A DNA stretch of 41,236 nt from UBA11855 sp964591705 (GTDB taxonomy: Archaea; Thermoproteota; Bathyarchaeia; Bathyarchaeales; Bathycorpusculaceae): contig CAZQCX010000013.1 in assembly GCA_964591705.1 (NCBI GenBank), forward strand, positions 1-41,236. The letters run 5' to 3'. The notes beneath the pieces were generated by a model, which was given only the letters and a program-made list of their open reading frames with translations, was not told where the DNA came from and did not search any database. Each line of letters starts with the position of its first letter. Position 1 is the first letter of the stretch. Below, one piece after another: positions 8,163 to 16,089 of the stretch. The position numbers and the translations under genes were made by a program.

Positions 8163-8258
8163 GTGGGTAAGACCGAATCAACGCAAACACGAAGGGAGAA
8201 ATTGTTGCGCCTCAGGCTACGGCACATTCAGGTTGGTTGATGTTTCGCCGTTACCCAC
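8163..8258 (+). ncRNA. Candidate structured RNA with nested helices
   Basis: GTGGGTAA (8163-8170) pairs perfectly with TTACCCAC (8251-8258), closing an 80-base interior. Inside, ATCAAC (8177-8182) pairs with GTTGAT (8236-8241), with three further pairs outside that helix. GCAA (8183-8186) pairs with TTGC (8205-8208), and GCC (8209-8211) with GGC (8215-8217). The helices are nested in order, giving a branched fold. A TATA-like TTTAATATTTT (about 8088-8098) could start a plus-strand transcript near 8115-8125. It matches no RNA family I recognise and is not a tRNA. It could be a stand-alone RNA or a leader of the regulator gene at 8413. The strand is assumed from the promoter. Confidence 0.35.
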
Positions 8259-8304
8259 CGAAGTCTCCCAGCAAACAGTTAAGCGGTACTCCAGATTCAC
8301 GTGT

Positions 8305-8320
8305 AGTAATATTTAATATT
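8305..8320 (+). promoter_or_regulatory. TATA-like element upstream of the membrane-linked wHTH gene
   Basis: TAATATTTAATATT lies about 95 bases before ATG 8413, predicting a start near 8340 and a leader of about 70 bases. Confidence 0.4.
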
Positions 8321-8412
8321 CGCTTGCTCGCCATGAAAATACAAAAGTCATTCTCACACAGATACAGAAACCCGAGAAAACCGAGTCCACAACCAAAAGA
8401 GTTGCCCTCAAA

Positions 8413-8841
8413 ATGAGTGAAGAAAAGATTGAGAGCACCCTGAAAGGAAACACTCTCCGCGTCTACTGGTACCTCCTAAGCAAAAACGACGAGTCAGTAG
8501 GTGCAAGAGAAACACAAAGAATGCTAAAGTTTTCAAGCCCAGCCTTAGCCGTCTACCATCTTGACAAGTTGGCAGAATTGGGCTTGGCAGACAAGACCAA
8601 CGGTGAATATCGAATAGTCAGAAGCGTTAGCGTGGGCGTCTTGAAACAATTTGTCCGGTTTGGGGCGCTCATGGTTCCCAGGCATTTCTTCTATGCAACA
8701 ATGTTCACATCGCTTCTGGTTTTCTACTTCACGCAAATCAAGCGCTTTGAATTCTTGAGTGCCTTCGGGTTGGTAGTAGCTTTTCTTGCAGTTGTAGTGA
8801 TGTGGTACGAAACATATAGGAACTGGAAACAAAAACCCTAA
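8413..8841 (+). CDS. Winged-helix DNA-binding protein with C-terminal membrane helices
   Basis: 142 residues. Residues 1-80 form an archaeal winged helix-turn-helix: a helix-rich start, LRVYWYLLSK, a recognition region around SSPALAVYHLDKLAELGLA, and a wing NGEYRIV. Two hydrophobic segments (about 92-110 and 116-132) end the protein with a basic tail. The layout suggests a membrane-tethered one-component regulator whose DNA-binding head faces the cytoplasm. Similar small HTH-plus-two-helix proteins are common in archaea, but their targets are mostly unknown. It may act on the neighbouring divergent gene or on itself. ATG 8413 has only a weak ribosome site. Confidence 0.75.
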   Translation: MSEEKIESTLKGNTLRVYWYLLSKNDESVGARETQRMLKFSSPALAVYHLDKLAELGLADKTNGEYRIVRSVSVGVLKQFVRFGALMVPRHFFYATMFTSLLVFYFTQIKRFEFLSAFGLVVAFLAVVVMWYETYRNWKQKP

Positions 8842-8874
8842 CGCCTTGAAGAGGGCAGGGTGCTCGGATGCCCT

Positions 8875-9138
8875 TCATTGAGTCTGGGGCATTCGAGACA
8901 ATAGAGGTCGTTTCTGCGTATACTCGTATCCACATTCGCAGCGGAAGCCCACTATCTCTGTTCTTCCTTGTCTTATTGGATTCCACTTGCGGGCTGAACA
9001 GAAGTTGTTTTGCTTGTGCATTGCCCATATCATTTCTGCGTCATTTTTGCTGAGGGGGGTGTTGCGTTTTGCGACTGTCAAGCAGACTGAGCATAGGGCG
9101 AGACTTGAACATGCTGTCAACAGGACCATTTCAATCAT
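8875..9138 (-). CDS. Small Cys-containing hypothetical protein
   Basis: 87 residues from ATG 9138, chosen because GGAAGG lies just upstream; the frame is open to 9186. A hydrophobic, Cys-containing N-terminal stretch (MVLLTACSSLALCSVCL) is followed by a conserved-looking block, FCSARKWNPI..GFRCECGYEYTQKRPLL. FC and CxCG could form part of a small metal site, but a clear four-cysteine zinc ribbon is not complete. It lies 44 bp downstream of the DUF4382 gene on the same strand and could be co-transcribed with it. I do not assign a function. Confidence 0.5.
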   Translation of the reverse strand: MIEMVLLTACSSLALCSVCLTVAKRNTPLSKNDAEMIWAMHKQNNFCSARKWNPIRQGRTEIVGFRCECGYEYTQKRPLLSRMPQTQ

Positions 9139-9182
9139 TTCTTTTCCTTCCAAGTTCTCTTTTTCTGTTTCTGTCTTTTGCC

Positions 9183-9734
9183 TCAATCTGGGTATTGGTC
9201 AACTATTGCTTTCACAACTGGTCTCAGATTGAGGCTGCGGCTTATTCCTATGGTATCGAGACCTTCAGGCTGCAAATCTATGAGAACCGTGACTTGACCG
9301 CCGGCTTCCATGCTGAGGTGAGGTTTCAGAATAACCTTTATCACACCGCTTGGCACAGTGAGGGTTTCTTCGCGCTGGTCTCGGTATACTGCCAGGGCAT
9401 CTTGAACATTCATTTTTATCATTACGTAGTTTCCAGCAGGAATCGGGGTTTCAGACAGAGTCAAGGAAACATCCTGGAGCGCCAGCAGATCGAAACGATC
9501 TATCTTGAGGGTCAGGTCTGTCCAGGTTTCGTCTTCGCCCTTTATGCGAAGCGAGGTTACTGTCAGCCAGAGGCTTTCAAGATCGACCGGTTTGTCCATC
9601 ACTTGAATTGTCAGAACACCTCTGCCAGAAACATGGATGACGTTGCCTGCGAATACGAATCCAACGATTATTAATGCTGCCACTAGAACGCCTGCAACTC
9701 CAAACAACCCTACGTGTTTTTTTTCGCTTGCCAT
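9183..9734 (-). CDS. DUF4382 domain membrane-anchored protein
   Basis: 183 residues. An N-terminal membrane segment (about 9-30, VGLFGVAGVLVAALIIVGFV) is followed by a DUF4382 domain: a VLTIQVMDKPVDLESLWLTV start, a WTDLTL strand, PIPAGNYVMIKMNV and VDLQP-type strands. The family is a beta-sandwich found in surface and lipoproteins of bacteria and archaea, with no established biochemical role. No lipobox cysteine is seen, so an uncleaved membrane anchor with the domain outside is likely. Start ATG 9734 has only a weak AACGG upstream. The divergent intergenic region holds the half-site array at 9786-9845. Confidence 0.8.
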   Translation of the reverse strand: MASEKKHVGLFGVAGVLVAALIIVGFVFAGNVIHVSGRGVLTIQVMDKPVDLESLWLTVTSLRIKGEDETWTDLTLKIDRFDLLALQDVSLTLSETPIPAGNYVMIKMNVQDALAVYRDQREETLTVPSGVIKVILKPHLSMEAGGQVTVLIDLQPEGLDTIGISRSLNLRPVVKAIVDQYPD

Positions 9735-9785
9735 CCGTTTTCACTCATAAGTGCCTATGGCACCGTTCGATATAATCCAGCACTT

Positions 9786-9845
9786 TTGAACAGCATGGTT
9801 CAAGAATTTGAACAGGGCGTTCAAGAACATGAACGCTCCGTGTTC
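9786..9845. promoter_or_regulatory. Array of alternating TTGAAC/GTTCAA half-sites
   Basis: TTGAAC (9786), GTTCAA (9798), TTGAAC (9808), GTTCAA (9819), TGAAC (9830) and GTTC (9842) alternate along 60 bp, forming overlapping dyads. The two clearest dyads, GTTCAAGAATTTGAAC and GTTCAAGAACATGAAC, start 21 bp apart, two helical turns. They lie between the divergent DUF4382 gene and the membrane protein gene at 10093. This suits cooperative binding of a dimeric regulator. A 63-codon frame begins at ATG 9795, 24 bases after GATATAATCC, so coding of a small leaderless protein is an alternative reading. Confidence 0.45.
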
Positions 9846-10022
9846 CAAGCGTGGAAGGATTTTGCGGGGATTAGTGTGATGCCGAAGGTTTCGTGTCTGA
9901 AGGACAGGTTTGCTGGAGCGGATTTTGCAGTGGTTTTACTCTTCGACACAAAAGGCTTCAAGTCAGCGAGTGAGAAACGGGAGTAGCCAGAAACGCTGAT
10001 GCTGTATCGGTTTGATCTCATG

Positions 10023-10032
10023 TTTTATATTG
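10023..10032 (+). promoter_or_regulatory. TATA-like element of the multi-pass membrane protein gene
   Basis: TTTTATATTG lies about 65 bases before ATG 10093, implying a leader of about 40 bases. Confidence 0.4.
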
Positions 10033-10092
10033 CACTTACTGCCACACTGTCACCAAGTGAGTGGAACTGAAGTGAGTTGCTATTATGAATTG

Positions 10093-10968
10093 ATGAAGGC
10101 GAAAGCGAAATACTTTCTTGTGGTAGCAGCGGGTTTTTTTGCATACCATCTCCTTCTCTTGATAAATTCTTTTTCAGCCATTCACAGGATATACTTACGG
10201 GTGTTTTCTGGCAGTTCTGCGAATAACCCGTTCTGGCCGCTGGCCTGGTTTTTCTCAGAATTCGTGGGTGAGATAGGCTTGATCGTGCGGTTTGGAGGCG
10301 CTTGCTTCCTTGCCGCCTTTCTTGTGTTGCTTCTTGCCAAGAGGCGATTTCTGCGTTCATTCCTTGCCAAGGCGGTGTTGCTTGAGGGAGCCTACTACCT
10401 GTTTATTCTGCCCTTCATAATTTACCTGTTCATGAGACCGTATCCATCTGCCACAGCCCAGATGGTTGGCATGGAGGCAGGGTTGTCTTATGCCCTCCAA
10501 CTTGTCTTGGTGTCCCCATGGTGCTTTCTTCTCTACAAGAAACTGTCTAAACAAGACTTTGAGGTGCCCAAGGTGTTGAAGTGGGGCGCCGTTGTAGCTG
10601 TGGGTTTCACGTTTGCGTTGTGGGTGAAGCATTTTCTGATGAACTTGTATGCACTGCCGATTGATCTGAATAATAATGTGTTATTGGTTGGGTTTTTGAA
10701 CTCATCATTGACTCTTCTCGTCGCGGCTTGCCTTCTATTCGTTGCTCTCTTGCCTCTCATCAGAAGGAAGGGGACTGGTTTTAATGCCACAGTTGCAGGT
10801 TCAGGTTTGGTACTGATTGGTGTATACTTTCTTGTCTACGTTTGGGTTGCGACTCTAAACCAGGGCTACATGAGCTTCTTGGGGCTGACCGAGATCTGGG
10901 CAGTATCCATGCCAATAGCTGGGGTGGGTCTCATTCTGAAAGAAAAGCGACCGGCCCTGAATGTTTAG
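10093..10968 (+). CDS. Multi-pass membrane protein, function unknown
   Basis: 291 residues from ATG 10093; an upstream in-frame ATG at 10012 would lie before the predicted transcription start and adds an implausible Cys/His-rich leader. About 8 hydrophobic segments alternate with short basic loops (LAKRRFLRS, LLPLIRRKG, LKEKRPA), giving an integral membrane protein. No transporter or enzyme motif is recognised. It stands alone between the half-site array and a convergent GOLD-like gene. Confidence 0.75.
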   Translation: MKAKAKYFLVVAAGFFAYHLLLLINSFSAIHRIYLRVFSGSSANNPFWPLAWFFSEFVGEIGLIVRFGGACFLAAFLVLLLAKRRFLRSFLAKAVLLEGAYYLFILPFIIYLFMRPYPSATAQMVGMEAGLSYALQLVLVSPWCFLLYKKLSKQDFEVPKVLKWGAVVAVGFTFALWVKHFLMNLYALPIDLNNNVLLVGFLNSSLTLLVAACLLFVALLPLIRRKGTGFNATVAGSGLVLIGVYFLVYVWVATLNQGYMSFLGLTEIWAVSMPIAGVGLILKEKRPALNV

Positions 10969-11047
10969 TGTGTTCAAACGAGTTTTACTTGATTGCGCAT
11001 GGAGACAATTCTATCTCGCCCAAGCTCAATGGCCAAGAACGTTGTTC

Positions 11048-11509
11048 TTAGGAGTATTTACCCATTATTATATAGCCCGCTGCTATGCCCGCCAAAAGAA
11101 CTGTTATTGCTACGAGTATGAAAAGCAGACTGGGGATTCCAAAGTAATAGTGCTCCACCTCAAAGTTCAACGTTACGAGTGCTGGGCTTGAAGAGTTACT
11201 GTTGTCAAAATTCATGGTGAAAGGTCCCGAGACCTCGGGAGTAAAGAATATTTCTAGGGTGTTCACTTCTCCGTAGTCTGTCATTGTTCCGTTGGCAAAC
11301 AAAACCCAGAAGTGCAATGTATTGGGAGTTCCGCCTATTGTTAAGAATTTAATCGAAACTCTGTCTCCTGCGGCTATGTCTATTGTTCGGATCAAGGTTT
11401 TTCCAGCTTGCAGGTTCAGGCTTTCGGTTGTTGCCTGTGCAGTTCCCGCTTGAGCAATTAGCAGGAATAGAACAGACAGCACATAGAGAAGGGGTTTCAA
11501 GGGTTTCAT
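11048..11509 (-). CDS. Secreted, membrane-anchored GOLD/emp24-like protein
   Basis: 153 residues: a signal peptide (about 1-26), one beta-rich domain, and a C-terminal membrane helix (IPSLLFILVAITVLLAGIAA) with a short tail. The domain has the course AGDRVSIKF, LHFWVLF, GPFTMNFDNSNSSSPALVTLNFEV. The final pattern (aromatic strand, FDNS, then a strand with V.L.F.V) resembles the GOLD domain of the emp24/p24 cargo receptors, for which archaeal relatives exist. Family assignment is by pattern only. It faces the cell exterior and could be a small sugar- or lipid-binding surface receptor. Confidence 0.7.
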   Translation of the reverse strand: MKPLKPLLYVLSVLFLLIAQAGTAQATTESLNLQAGKTLIRTIDIAAGDRVSIKFLTIGGTPNTLHFWVLFANGTMTDYGEVNTLEIFFTPEVSGPFTMNFDNSNSSSPALVTLNFEVEHYYFGIPSLLFILVAITVLLAGIAAGYIIMGKYS

Positions 11510-11715
11510 AACGTGTCTTGAGATATTTGATACTGATAATGCTTTCGGACATGTTGTCTAACAGAAATACCGAAAGAACGCCTGCTGTTCAGACGGCGGC
11601 AGCAGCCTAACGAGTTGCCATCATGAACGAGCATGCCGCTCCCTCAAAAGCCTGTCACAAAAATTGGCATCTTAGAAACGGAAAAGAAGGAAAAATTGCG
11701 ATTGGAACGAGTGAA

Positions 11716-11949
11716 TTATTGAACCGCTTCGACCCTCTCTATTTCTGGAACGCGCGCCTTGACAAGCTTCTCCACACCTTGCTTCAAGGTTAGCGCAGAC
11801 ATTGGACACCCCGCGCATGCTCCTCGCAATCGGACTTTCACCGTCTTCTTGTCAACCGCAACCAGATCTATGTCTCCGCCGTCGGCTTGTATTCTTGGCT
11901 TTATTTCCTCGAGGGCGTCCCTAACCCTTTTTTCGAGTGATTCGGTCAT
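11716..11949 (-). CDS. NifU-like Fe-S scaffold, C-terminal (Nfu) domain protein
   Basis: 77 residues, a complete stand-alone Nfu domain. The family hallmarks are all present: an amphipathic N-terminal helix, IQADGGDIDLV, and the cluster-binding GACAGCPMS motif (Cys45, Cys48), then a C-terminal helix. Two copies join to hold a 4Fe-4S cluster and pass it to target proteins in the cytoplasm. Start ATG 11949 has GGAAGA seven bases upstream. It is isolated here, with no other Suf/Isc gene nearby; the ferredoxin at 16090 is a possible client but not an operon partner. Confidence 0.93.
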   Translation of the reverse strand: MTESLEKRVRDALEEIKPRIQADGGDIDLVAVDKKTVKVRLRGACAGCPMSALTLKQGVEKLVKARVPEIERVEAVQ

Positions 11950-12072
11950 TTCAATTCTTCCTTTTTTCGGTGATTTACAACAGACGAGTAGTATAAAACA
12001 GTTGCCTTTGCAATCCTCGAGATGGAACTGGCTGAATTTGAACAGAGCAAGGCAAATTCCGCGGATCTATTT

Positions 12073-12714
12073 TTATTCCCATTTTCTAAGAAATTCTCGG
12101 GCTTGCCTACTCAGCGATGCACGAGAGCTGCCAACCTGTCTTTTGACAAATGAAAGAACTTCGTCCTTGGCTTCGACTTTGTCAAAGAATAAATCAAAAG
12201 ATCGAATGGCATGTTCCATAATGACTCGTCTGCACTCCTCTGTCAAGTGAGACGTCAGGGGTAACCCTTCAACCTTGAGGAGTTGGTTTGTAATTTGCTG
12301 GGTGAGGTGAGGTTTCGCCAAGGCGATTTTGCCAGAGTTGGCTACAAGGTTAGCCACAGTGACCATATGATCATCGTGTAGAAAACCGTTGTATTTAGAA
12401 AGAATCGCGTCAAACTTTCTGTCTTTGTCAACCGCGGCAAGGTTGGCGATCGTGGCCATTGCATTCCAGGTTAGGATTCTATGTTTGCTGCCCAGTAACT
12501 CGACAAACTTGTCGAAGTGTGGATAGAGCTTCTCCGGGTATTTGGCGCTCAATTCCATCAGCACCTTGCCGCAACCATATCGCACTGATGCTGTCGGCGA
12601 AGCCGTGCCCTGCAGCACTTCCTCCAGTAGGCTGAAGTCTTGTTCGACTTTCGTCAAGAGATCTTCTTTTGTGAGGATTTTGCTCGCGATTTCTTCCAGC
12701 AATTCCGCTGTCAA
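12073..12714 (-). CDS. HEAT-repeat-like helical protein
   Basis: 213 residues, almost wholly alpha-helical, with repeated helix pairs such as ASVRYGCGKVLMELSAKYP, HRILTWNAMATIANLAA and HMVTVANLVANSGKIA. These match HEAT/armadillo-type repeats, which usually act as protein-binding scaffolds. No signal peptide is present, so it is likely cytoplasmic. The start is a TTG at 12714 with a weak upstream site, and alternative starts cannot be excluded. It is co-directional with the NifU-type gene 124 bp downstream. The function is unknown. Confidence 0.72.
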   Translation of the reverse strand: MTAELLEEIASKILTKEDLLTKVEQDFSLLEEVLQGTASPTASVRYGCGKVLMELSAKYPEKLYPHFDKFVELLGSKHRILTWNAMATIANLAAVDKDRKFDAILSKYNGFLHDDHMVTVANLVANSGKIALAKPHLTQQITNQLLKVEGLPLTSHLTEECRRVIMEHAIRSFDLFFDKVEAKDEVLSFVKRQVGSSRASLSRQAREFLRKWE

Positions 12715-12941
12715 ACCAGGCTCACATTTCCATGGTGATTTCGCTATTGCTGTTTTAGCCTTAAAGAGTTTTTGACGTTTCTAGAGCCACTACTACCCCG
12801 CGACGTAGGGTTAAGGATGGGCAAATGTCCATGGAGGGCGTGAAACTTGGTTTTGACAGGTGTGCTTTTCCCAATTTCAAACGTGGATTTAGGATTTGTC
12901 TGAACAAAAAAAGGGAGAAAGTATTATGGCGTCTGAGTTGG

Positions 12942-15422
12942 CTATGCTCGTTTCCTCAGGATCAAAGCAAGAACCGCGCCAACTACGACGACTGCGATAA
13001 TGATTGCAATGCCCAAGCCGATAACATATGTATCAGTCATTGATGGCGGCTCTGGTTCTGGCTCTGCAGGTGCTGGAGGTGCAGGGTCAACCGCAAAAGA
13101 GGTTGTGGCATGTGAGCCATAGTACGAGGCAGAGCCGTCAAACGAAGCGTAGACTACGTATTTGCCCTCTATGTCTGGGACCCATTGGAAGCTGTAGTAG
13201 CCGTCCGCGTCAGCCGTGGTTTTGCCGATTTCTCTGTAGTTGTTGTTTGAGTCTAGCACGCATATGGTGACTTGAACCCCTTTGACGTCTTTTGGTCGTT
13301 GGAACTGGGCGTAGACGTGTTTCATCCATTCGCCTTGGCTCTCGTCAGACACTGCGGGGACACCGTTCGGGAAGCGCAATGCAATGCCTGTCTGCTTTGT
13401 GCCTGGAGATACATCGGTGACAAAGCCTTCAATGATCACGCTGCTGCCGAAAACGCTTGTCTTCGGACCTGCAGAAATTGTCATGGCGCTCGGTCCCTTG
13501 CCTATTGCGTATATCTGCTGGTCATAGCTGTTGTACATCGCAATGACGCTGTCACCCATGATTGGGGCACCGCCCCAGTCAGTCTTCCGGAACAAACCGT
13601 CAACCCGCCATATTTCCTCTCCAGTTGTGGCGTTGAGACAGATGGTTGGTGCACCGCGGAACAGCGGATTCACAGGGGAGTGCTCACTGTGGAAGAAGTA
13701 GATTTTTCCACCTTGCACAAAGAGGATGTCTTCAGACCAGTAGTTGCCCCAAAGGAAATCAGAGTAGCGGTCTGTTGCGTTGTAGATCCAGAGGAGGTTG
13801 CCATTTGTAATGTCCCAACAGTGAATTTGTCCTGCTTGACCAACGGAGTACATCTTTCCATATGCGATGCGGCGACCAATGCTGTACGTATCTAGGTATG
13901 GGTGAGGCTGCGAAGCCTTCCATAGGAAGTTTCCTGTGTTAAGGTCAAAGGCATAGTGTGTCAGTTCTTCTTTGGTCCATATCAGTCCAATGTTGGCGTC
14001 CATGTCAGTTAGGGTCCAACTGCTGCCGTATGTGGCAAAGGTAACGTTGTTTTCAGCCCAGCTGCTAGGCGGGATCCATGTTTTGTTGTAGAGCAGTTGT
14101 CCTTCTTGCCCTGGTTTCAAGCTGAAGGCCCAAGTGATGACTTGCGTAGAGGTTGCTGTACCGCCTACGACCTTGTCTCCAAACTTGACAGCGCGGACGC
14201 TGCCAGGCAAGCCCGTTGGGAAGGTGAAGTTAATTGTCCAGGCTCGGCTCGTTCTCGCTGTTGGCCAACCTGTCGCGTTTGTTGCTGATGCGTTGAGAGT
14301 GTACTGGTTGTCGATTGCGCTTCCCCAACTGCCCGCCAATGAGACAAAGGCACTTTGATTCCAGAAGGTCATTCTGCCTGTTGTCAAGCTGATGTTGTAT
14401 CGGAAGATTACGCCGTTTGGTCCGATTATGTTGGTGCCAGTGGTTACGTTGTTTATTTGGCATTGCTGTTCTCCCGTGAAAGCGTTGAAGCCGTACCATG
14501 TAGTGCCGACGATTACCCACAAGTATTCAAAGACACCGTGATAGTTGTACGAAGACCAGTAAACTAGTTGACCTGTCGTTATCGTCCGGTTGTCTAGAAG
14601 GGTTCTGGCCCATAGCTCTTGACCCGTGCGTAGATCCACGCAGTGAGTCACTGTTGGACGTTCGTAAGGACCGTCAGCGTAGTATAGTTTTCCAGCTAGA
14701 ATCAGCCTGTTTGACCATTTTCCCTCGTATGCGTCGCCATGTTCAAAAGAGTGGTCTCCTAGGTCTCCGCCGACAAGTCCTCCAATGGTGTAGGGTCTTG
14801 TCCAAAGCACGTGAGGACTCTCCGGGGCTTCATTGTACTCGTTGTCCATCCAGGAACTTCCCGCAATCTGCGACCATTCTCTGAGCTGGGCGTTTATGGG
14901 GCGAGTCCAATATTCACTTGGAAGTGGCGAAGCAGGATAGTAGGGTATAGGCGTTTCTTGGACGATGAGCGTCAGCTTTGGGCTGTAGCTTGCAAGCATG
15001 GTTGTGTTTGCTGGTATGCCTCCAGCTGTGCTGGGCATGCGTTGTTCAGGGAAATACGACTGCAAATAGTATGTTCCAGCTATCGAAGGTATATAGACTG
15101 TGCCTGTGGCACCGGTAGAATCGGTCTTGATGTCAGTTATTTTGTCCACTTTTCCATCAGGTCTTTCAATAGTTACGCTCAAGCCCCACCAGCCTAGCGC
15201 CGCTGTCGCAAGCTGTTGCTGTATTCCCACGTGGAGTAGCACTTCTTGACCAACGCCCACCGGGTTAGGCAGTGCGCCAATGAACGCTTGTGTCTTGAAC
15301 TTTCCAGTACTCACGTAGGGAACGTCTAATTGTGCGTTTGTCACGGGAAAAGCAATCGTTGAAATAGCAAAGATTGACAATAAAAGTATAGCAATCGCTG
15401 AGGTTGTCTTGTTTTTTCTCAT
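12942..15422 (-). CDS. PQQ-type beta-propeller surface protein
   Basis: 826 residues from ATG 15422, which has AGGAG and a clean signal peptide after it (MRKNKTTSAIAILLLSIFA); the frame is open to 15575 but the extra codons look non-coding. After an N-terminal Ig-like domain with a carbohydrate-esterase-like linker (PSPLPSEYWTRPI type), several PQQ-like blades are visible: DLRTGQELW, NAFTGEQ, DLNTGNFLW, DITNGNLLW, NATTGEEIW. An Ig-like domain (VTICVLDSNNNY..GYYSFQW) and a Pro/Glu-rich stretch precede the C-terminal membrane helix and RKRA tail. No catalytic quinoprotein residues can be asserted. Such large propellers are frequent on archaeal surfaces and probably bind or scaffold rather than oxidise. 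Confidence 0.88.
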   Translation of the reverse strand: MRKNKTTSAIAILLLSIFAISTIAFPVTNAQLDVPYVSTGKFKTQAFIGALPNPVGVGQEVLLHVGIQQQLATAALGWWGLSVTIERPDGKVDKITDIKTDSTGATGTVYIPSIAGTYYLQSYFPEQRMPSTAGGIPANTTMLASYSPKLTLIVQETPIPYYPASPLPSEYWTRPINAQLREWSQIAGSSWMDNEYNEAPESPHVLWTRPYTIGGLVGGDLGDHSFEHGDAYEGKWSNRLILAGKLYYADGPYERPTVTHCVDLRTGQELWARTLLDNRTITTGQLVYWSSYNYHGVFEYLWVIVGTTWYGFNAFTGEQQCQINNVTTGTNIIGPNGVIFRYNISLTTGRMTFWNQSAFVSLAGSWGSAIDNQYTLNASATNATGWPTARTSRAWTINFTFPTGLPGSVRAVKFGDKVVGGTATSTQVITWAFSLKPGQEGQLLYNKTWIPPSSWAENNVTFATYGSSWTLTDMDANIGLIWTKEELTHYAFDLNTGNFLWKASQPHPYLDTYSIGRRIAYGKMYSVGQAGQIHCWDITNGNLLWIYNATDRYSDFLWGNYWSEDILFVQGGKIYFFHSEHSPVNPLFRGAPTICLNATTGEEIWRVDGLFRKTDWGGAPIMGDSVIAMYNSYDQQIYAIGKGPSAMTISAGPKTSVFGSSVIIEGFVTDVSPGTKQTGIALRFPNGVPAVSDESQGEWMKHVYAQFQRPKDVKGVQVTICVLDSNNNYREIGKTTADADGYYSFQWVPDIEGKYVVYASFDGSASYYGSHATTSFAVDPAPPAPAEPEPEPPSMTDTYVIGLGIAIIIAVVVVGAVLALILRKRA

Positions 15423-15446
15423 TCTTTCTCGTTCTCCTTTCTCATA

Positions 15447-15464
15447 GCACACTACTAGGTGTGC
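15447..15464 (-). promoter_or_regulatory. 18-bp dyad at the predicted start of the propeller transcript
   Basis: GCACAC (15447-15452) and GTGTGC (15459-15464) are perfect inverted arms around TACTAG. The dyad lies about 25 bases downstream of the TATA element at 15486-15495, at the predicted transcription start. It could be an operator or a 5' leader hairpin. Confidence 0.4.
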
Positions 15465-15483
15465 GTTACTCAGTATCATGCGT

Positions 15484-15497
15484 TTTTGATATAAGCC
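15484..15497 (-). promoter_or_regulatory. TATA-like promoter of the propeller gene
   Basis: Minus-strand GGCTTATATCAAA lies about 65 bases before ATG 15422, leaving a leader of about 40 bases with the AGGAG site. Confidence 0.5.
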
Positions 15498-15690
15498 TTT
15501 AGCAAAAATGGGGCAGGCTTCTTTCCAGAGGGGCGGAAAACCAGCGTAGCAAGAAACCCGAGTTGAAAAGGTCATGGCACATTCGCCTCTCTGCCATGAG
15601 GTCCTTCTTTGAACGGCGTCTATTCGTAATGCTCTGGGGAGTTGTTGTGGCTGTTGTTTGTGTGTTCTCCTGGCTTGGGGGGACCGACAT

Positions 15691-15714
15691 CCTTATATGA
15701 ATTAGTTTTCATAT
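15691..15714 (+). promoter_or_regulatory. ArsR promoter with overlapping dyad operator
   Basis: CCTTATATGA supplies a TATA-like element. ATATGAA (15695-15701) and TTCATAT (15708-15714) form perfect inverted arms that cover both the TATA element and the start codon at 15713. This is the classic position for ArsR self-repression. Confidence 0.6.
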
Positions 15715-16087
15715 GAAGTGTGATTCATGTAATGCTGGAGAATGCCAGAAAATAATGGTGAAGTCGATGAAAAAAAGATCCGGGAAAATGTGCCACCGAT
15801 TCTTCAACAACCTAGCCAACCCCACCAGACTGGCGGTTCTGAGGCTGCTTATGGATGGACCCATGAGCGTGAACGAGTTGGCAGCTTCACTGGGAGAGGA
15901 GCAGAGCATGGTTTCCCACAACTTGAAGCCGTTGCTGAAGTGCAGTTTCGTGTATATCGAGAAGCAAGGAAAGAAGCATTTGTACTCGGCGAACCAGGAA
16001 ACTCTGGGGACTCTTTTTGAGGCGATCGAGAATCATGCAGAGAAGCATTGTCCGACTGGTGGAAGATGCCTGCAAGGAGAGGATTGA
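15713..16087 (+). CDS. ArsR-family winged-helix regulator with Cys-rich termini
   Basis: 124 residues. The ArsR fold is clear: FFNNLANPTRLAVLRLLMDGPMSVNELAASL, then the recognition helix in EEQSMVSHNLKPLLKCSFV and a wing EKQGKKHLYS. Extra cysteines lie at both ends: Cys3, Cys6, Cys11 and Cys27 before the domain, and Cys113 and Cys119 at the C-terminus. These could bind a metal or an Fe-S cluster, or act as a redox switch (inference). The gene abuts the ferredoxin gene by two bases, so both form an operon. The dyad over the promoter suggests self-repression released by the signal. Confidence 0.88.
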   Translation: MKCDSCNAGECQKIMVKSMKKRSGKMCHRFFNNLANPTRLAVLRLLMDGPMSVNELAASLGEEQSMVSHNLKPLLKCSFVYIEKQGKKHLYSANQETLGTLFEAIENHAEKHCPTGGRCLQGED

Positions 16088-16089
16088 GG

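Noticed and set aside
8333..8416. 27-codon leader frame overlapping the ATG of the membrane-linked regulator
   Set aside because: It would begin at or before the predicted transcript start and has no ribosome site; kept only as a remote possibility.
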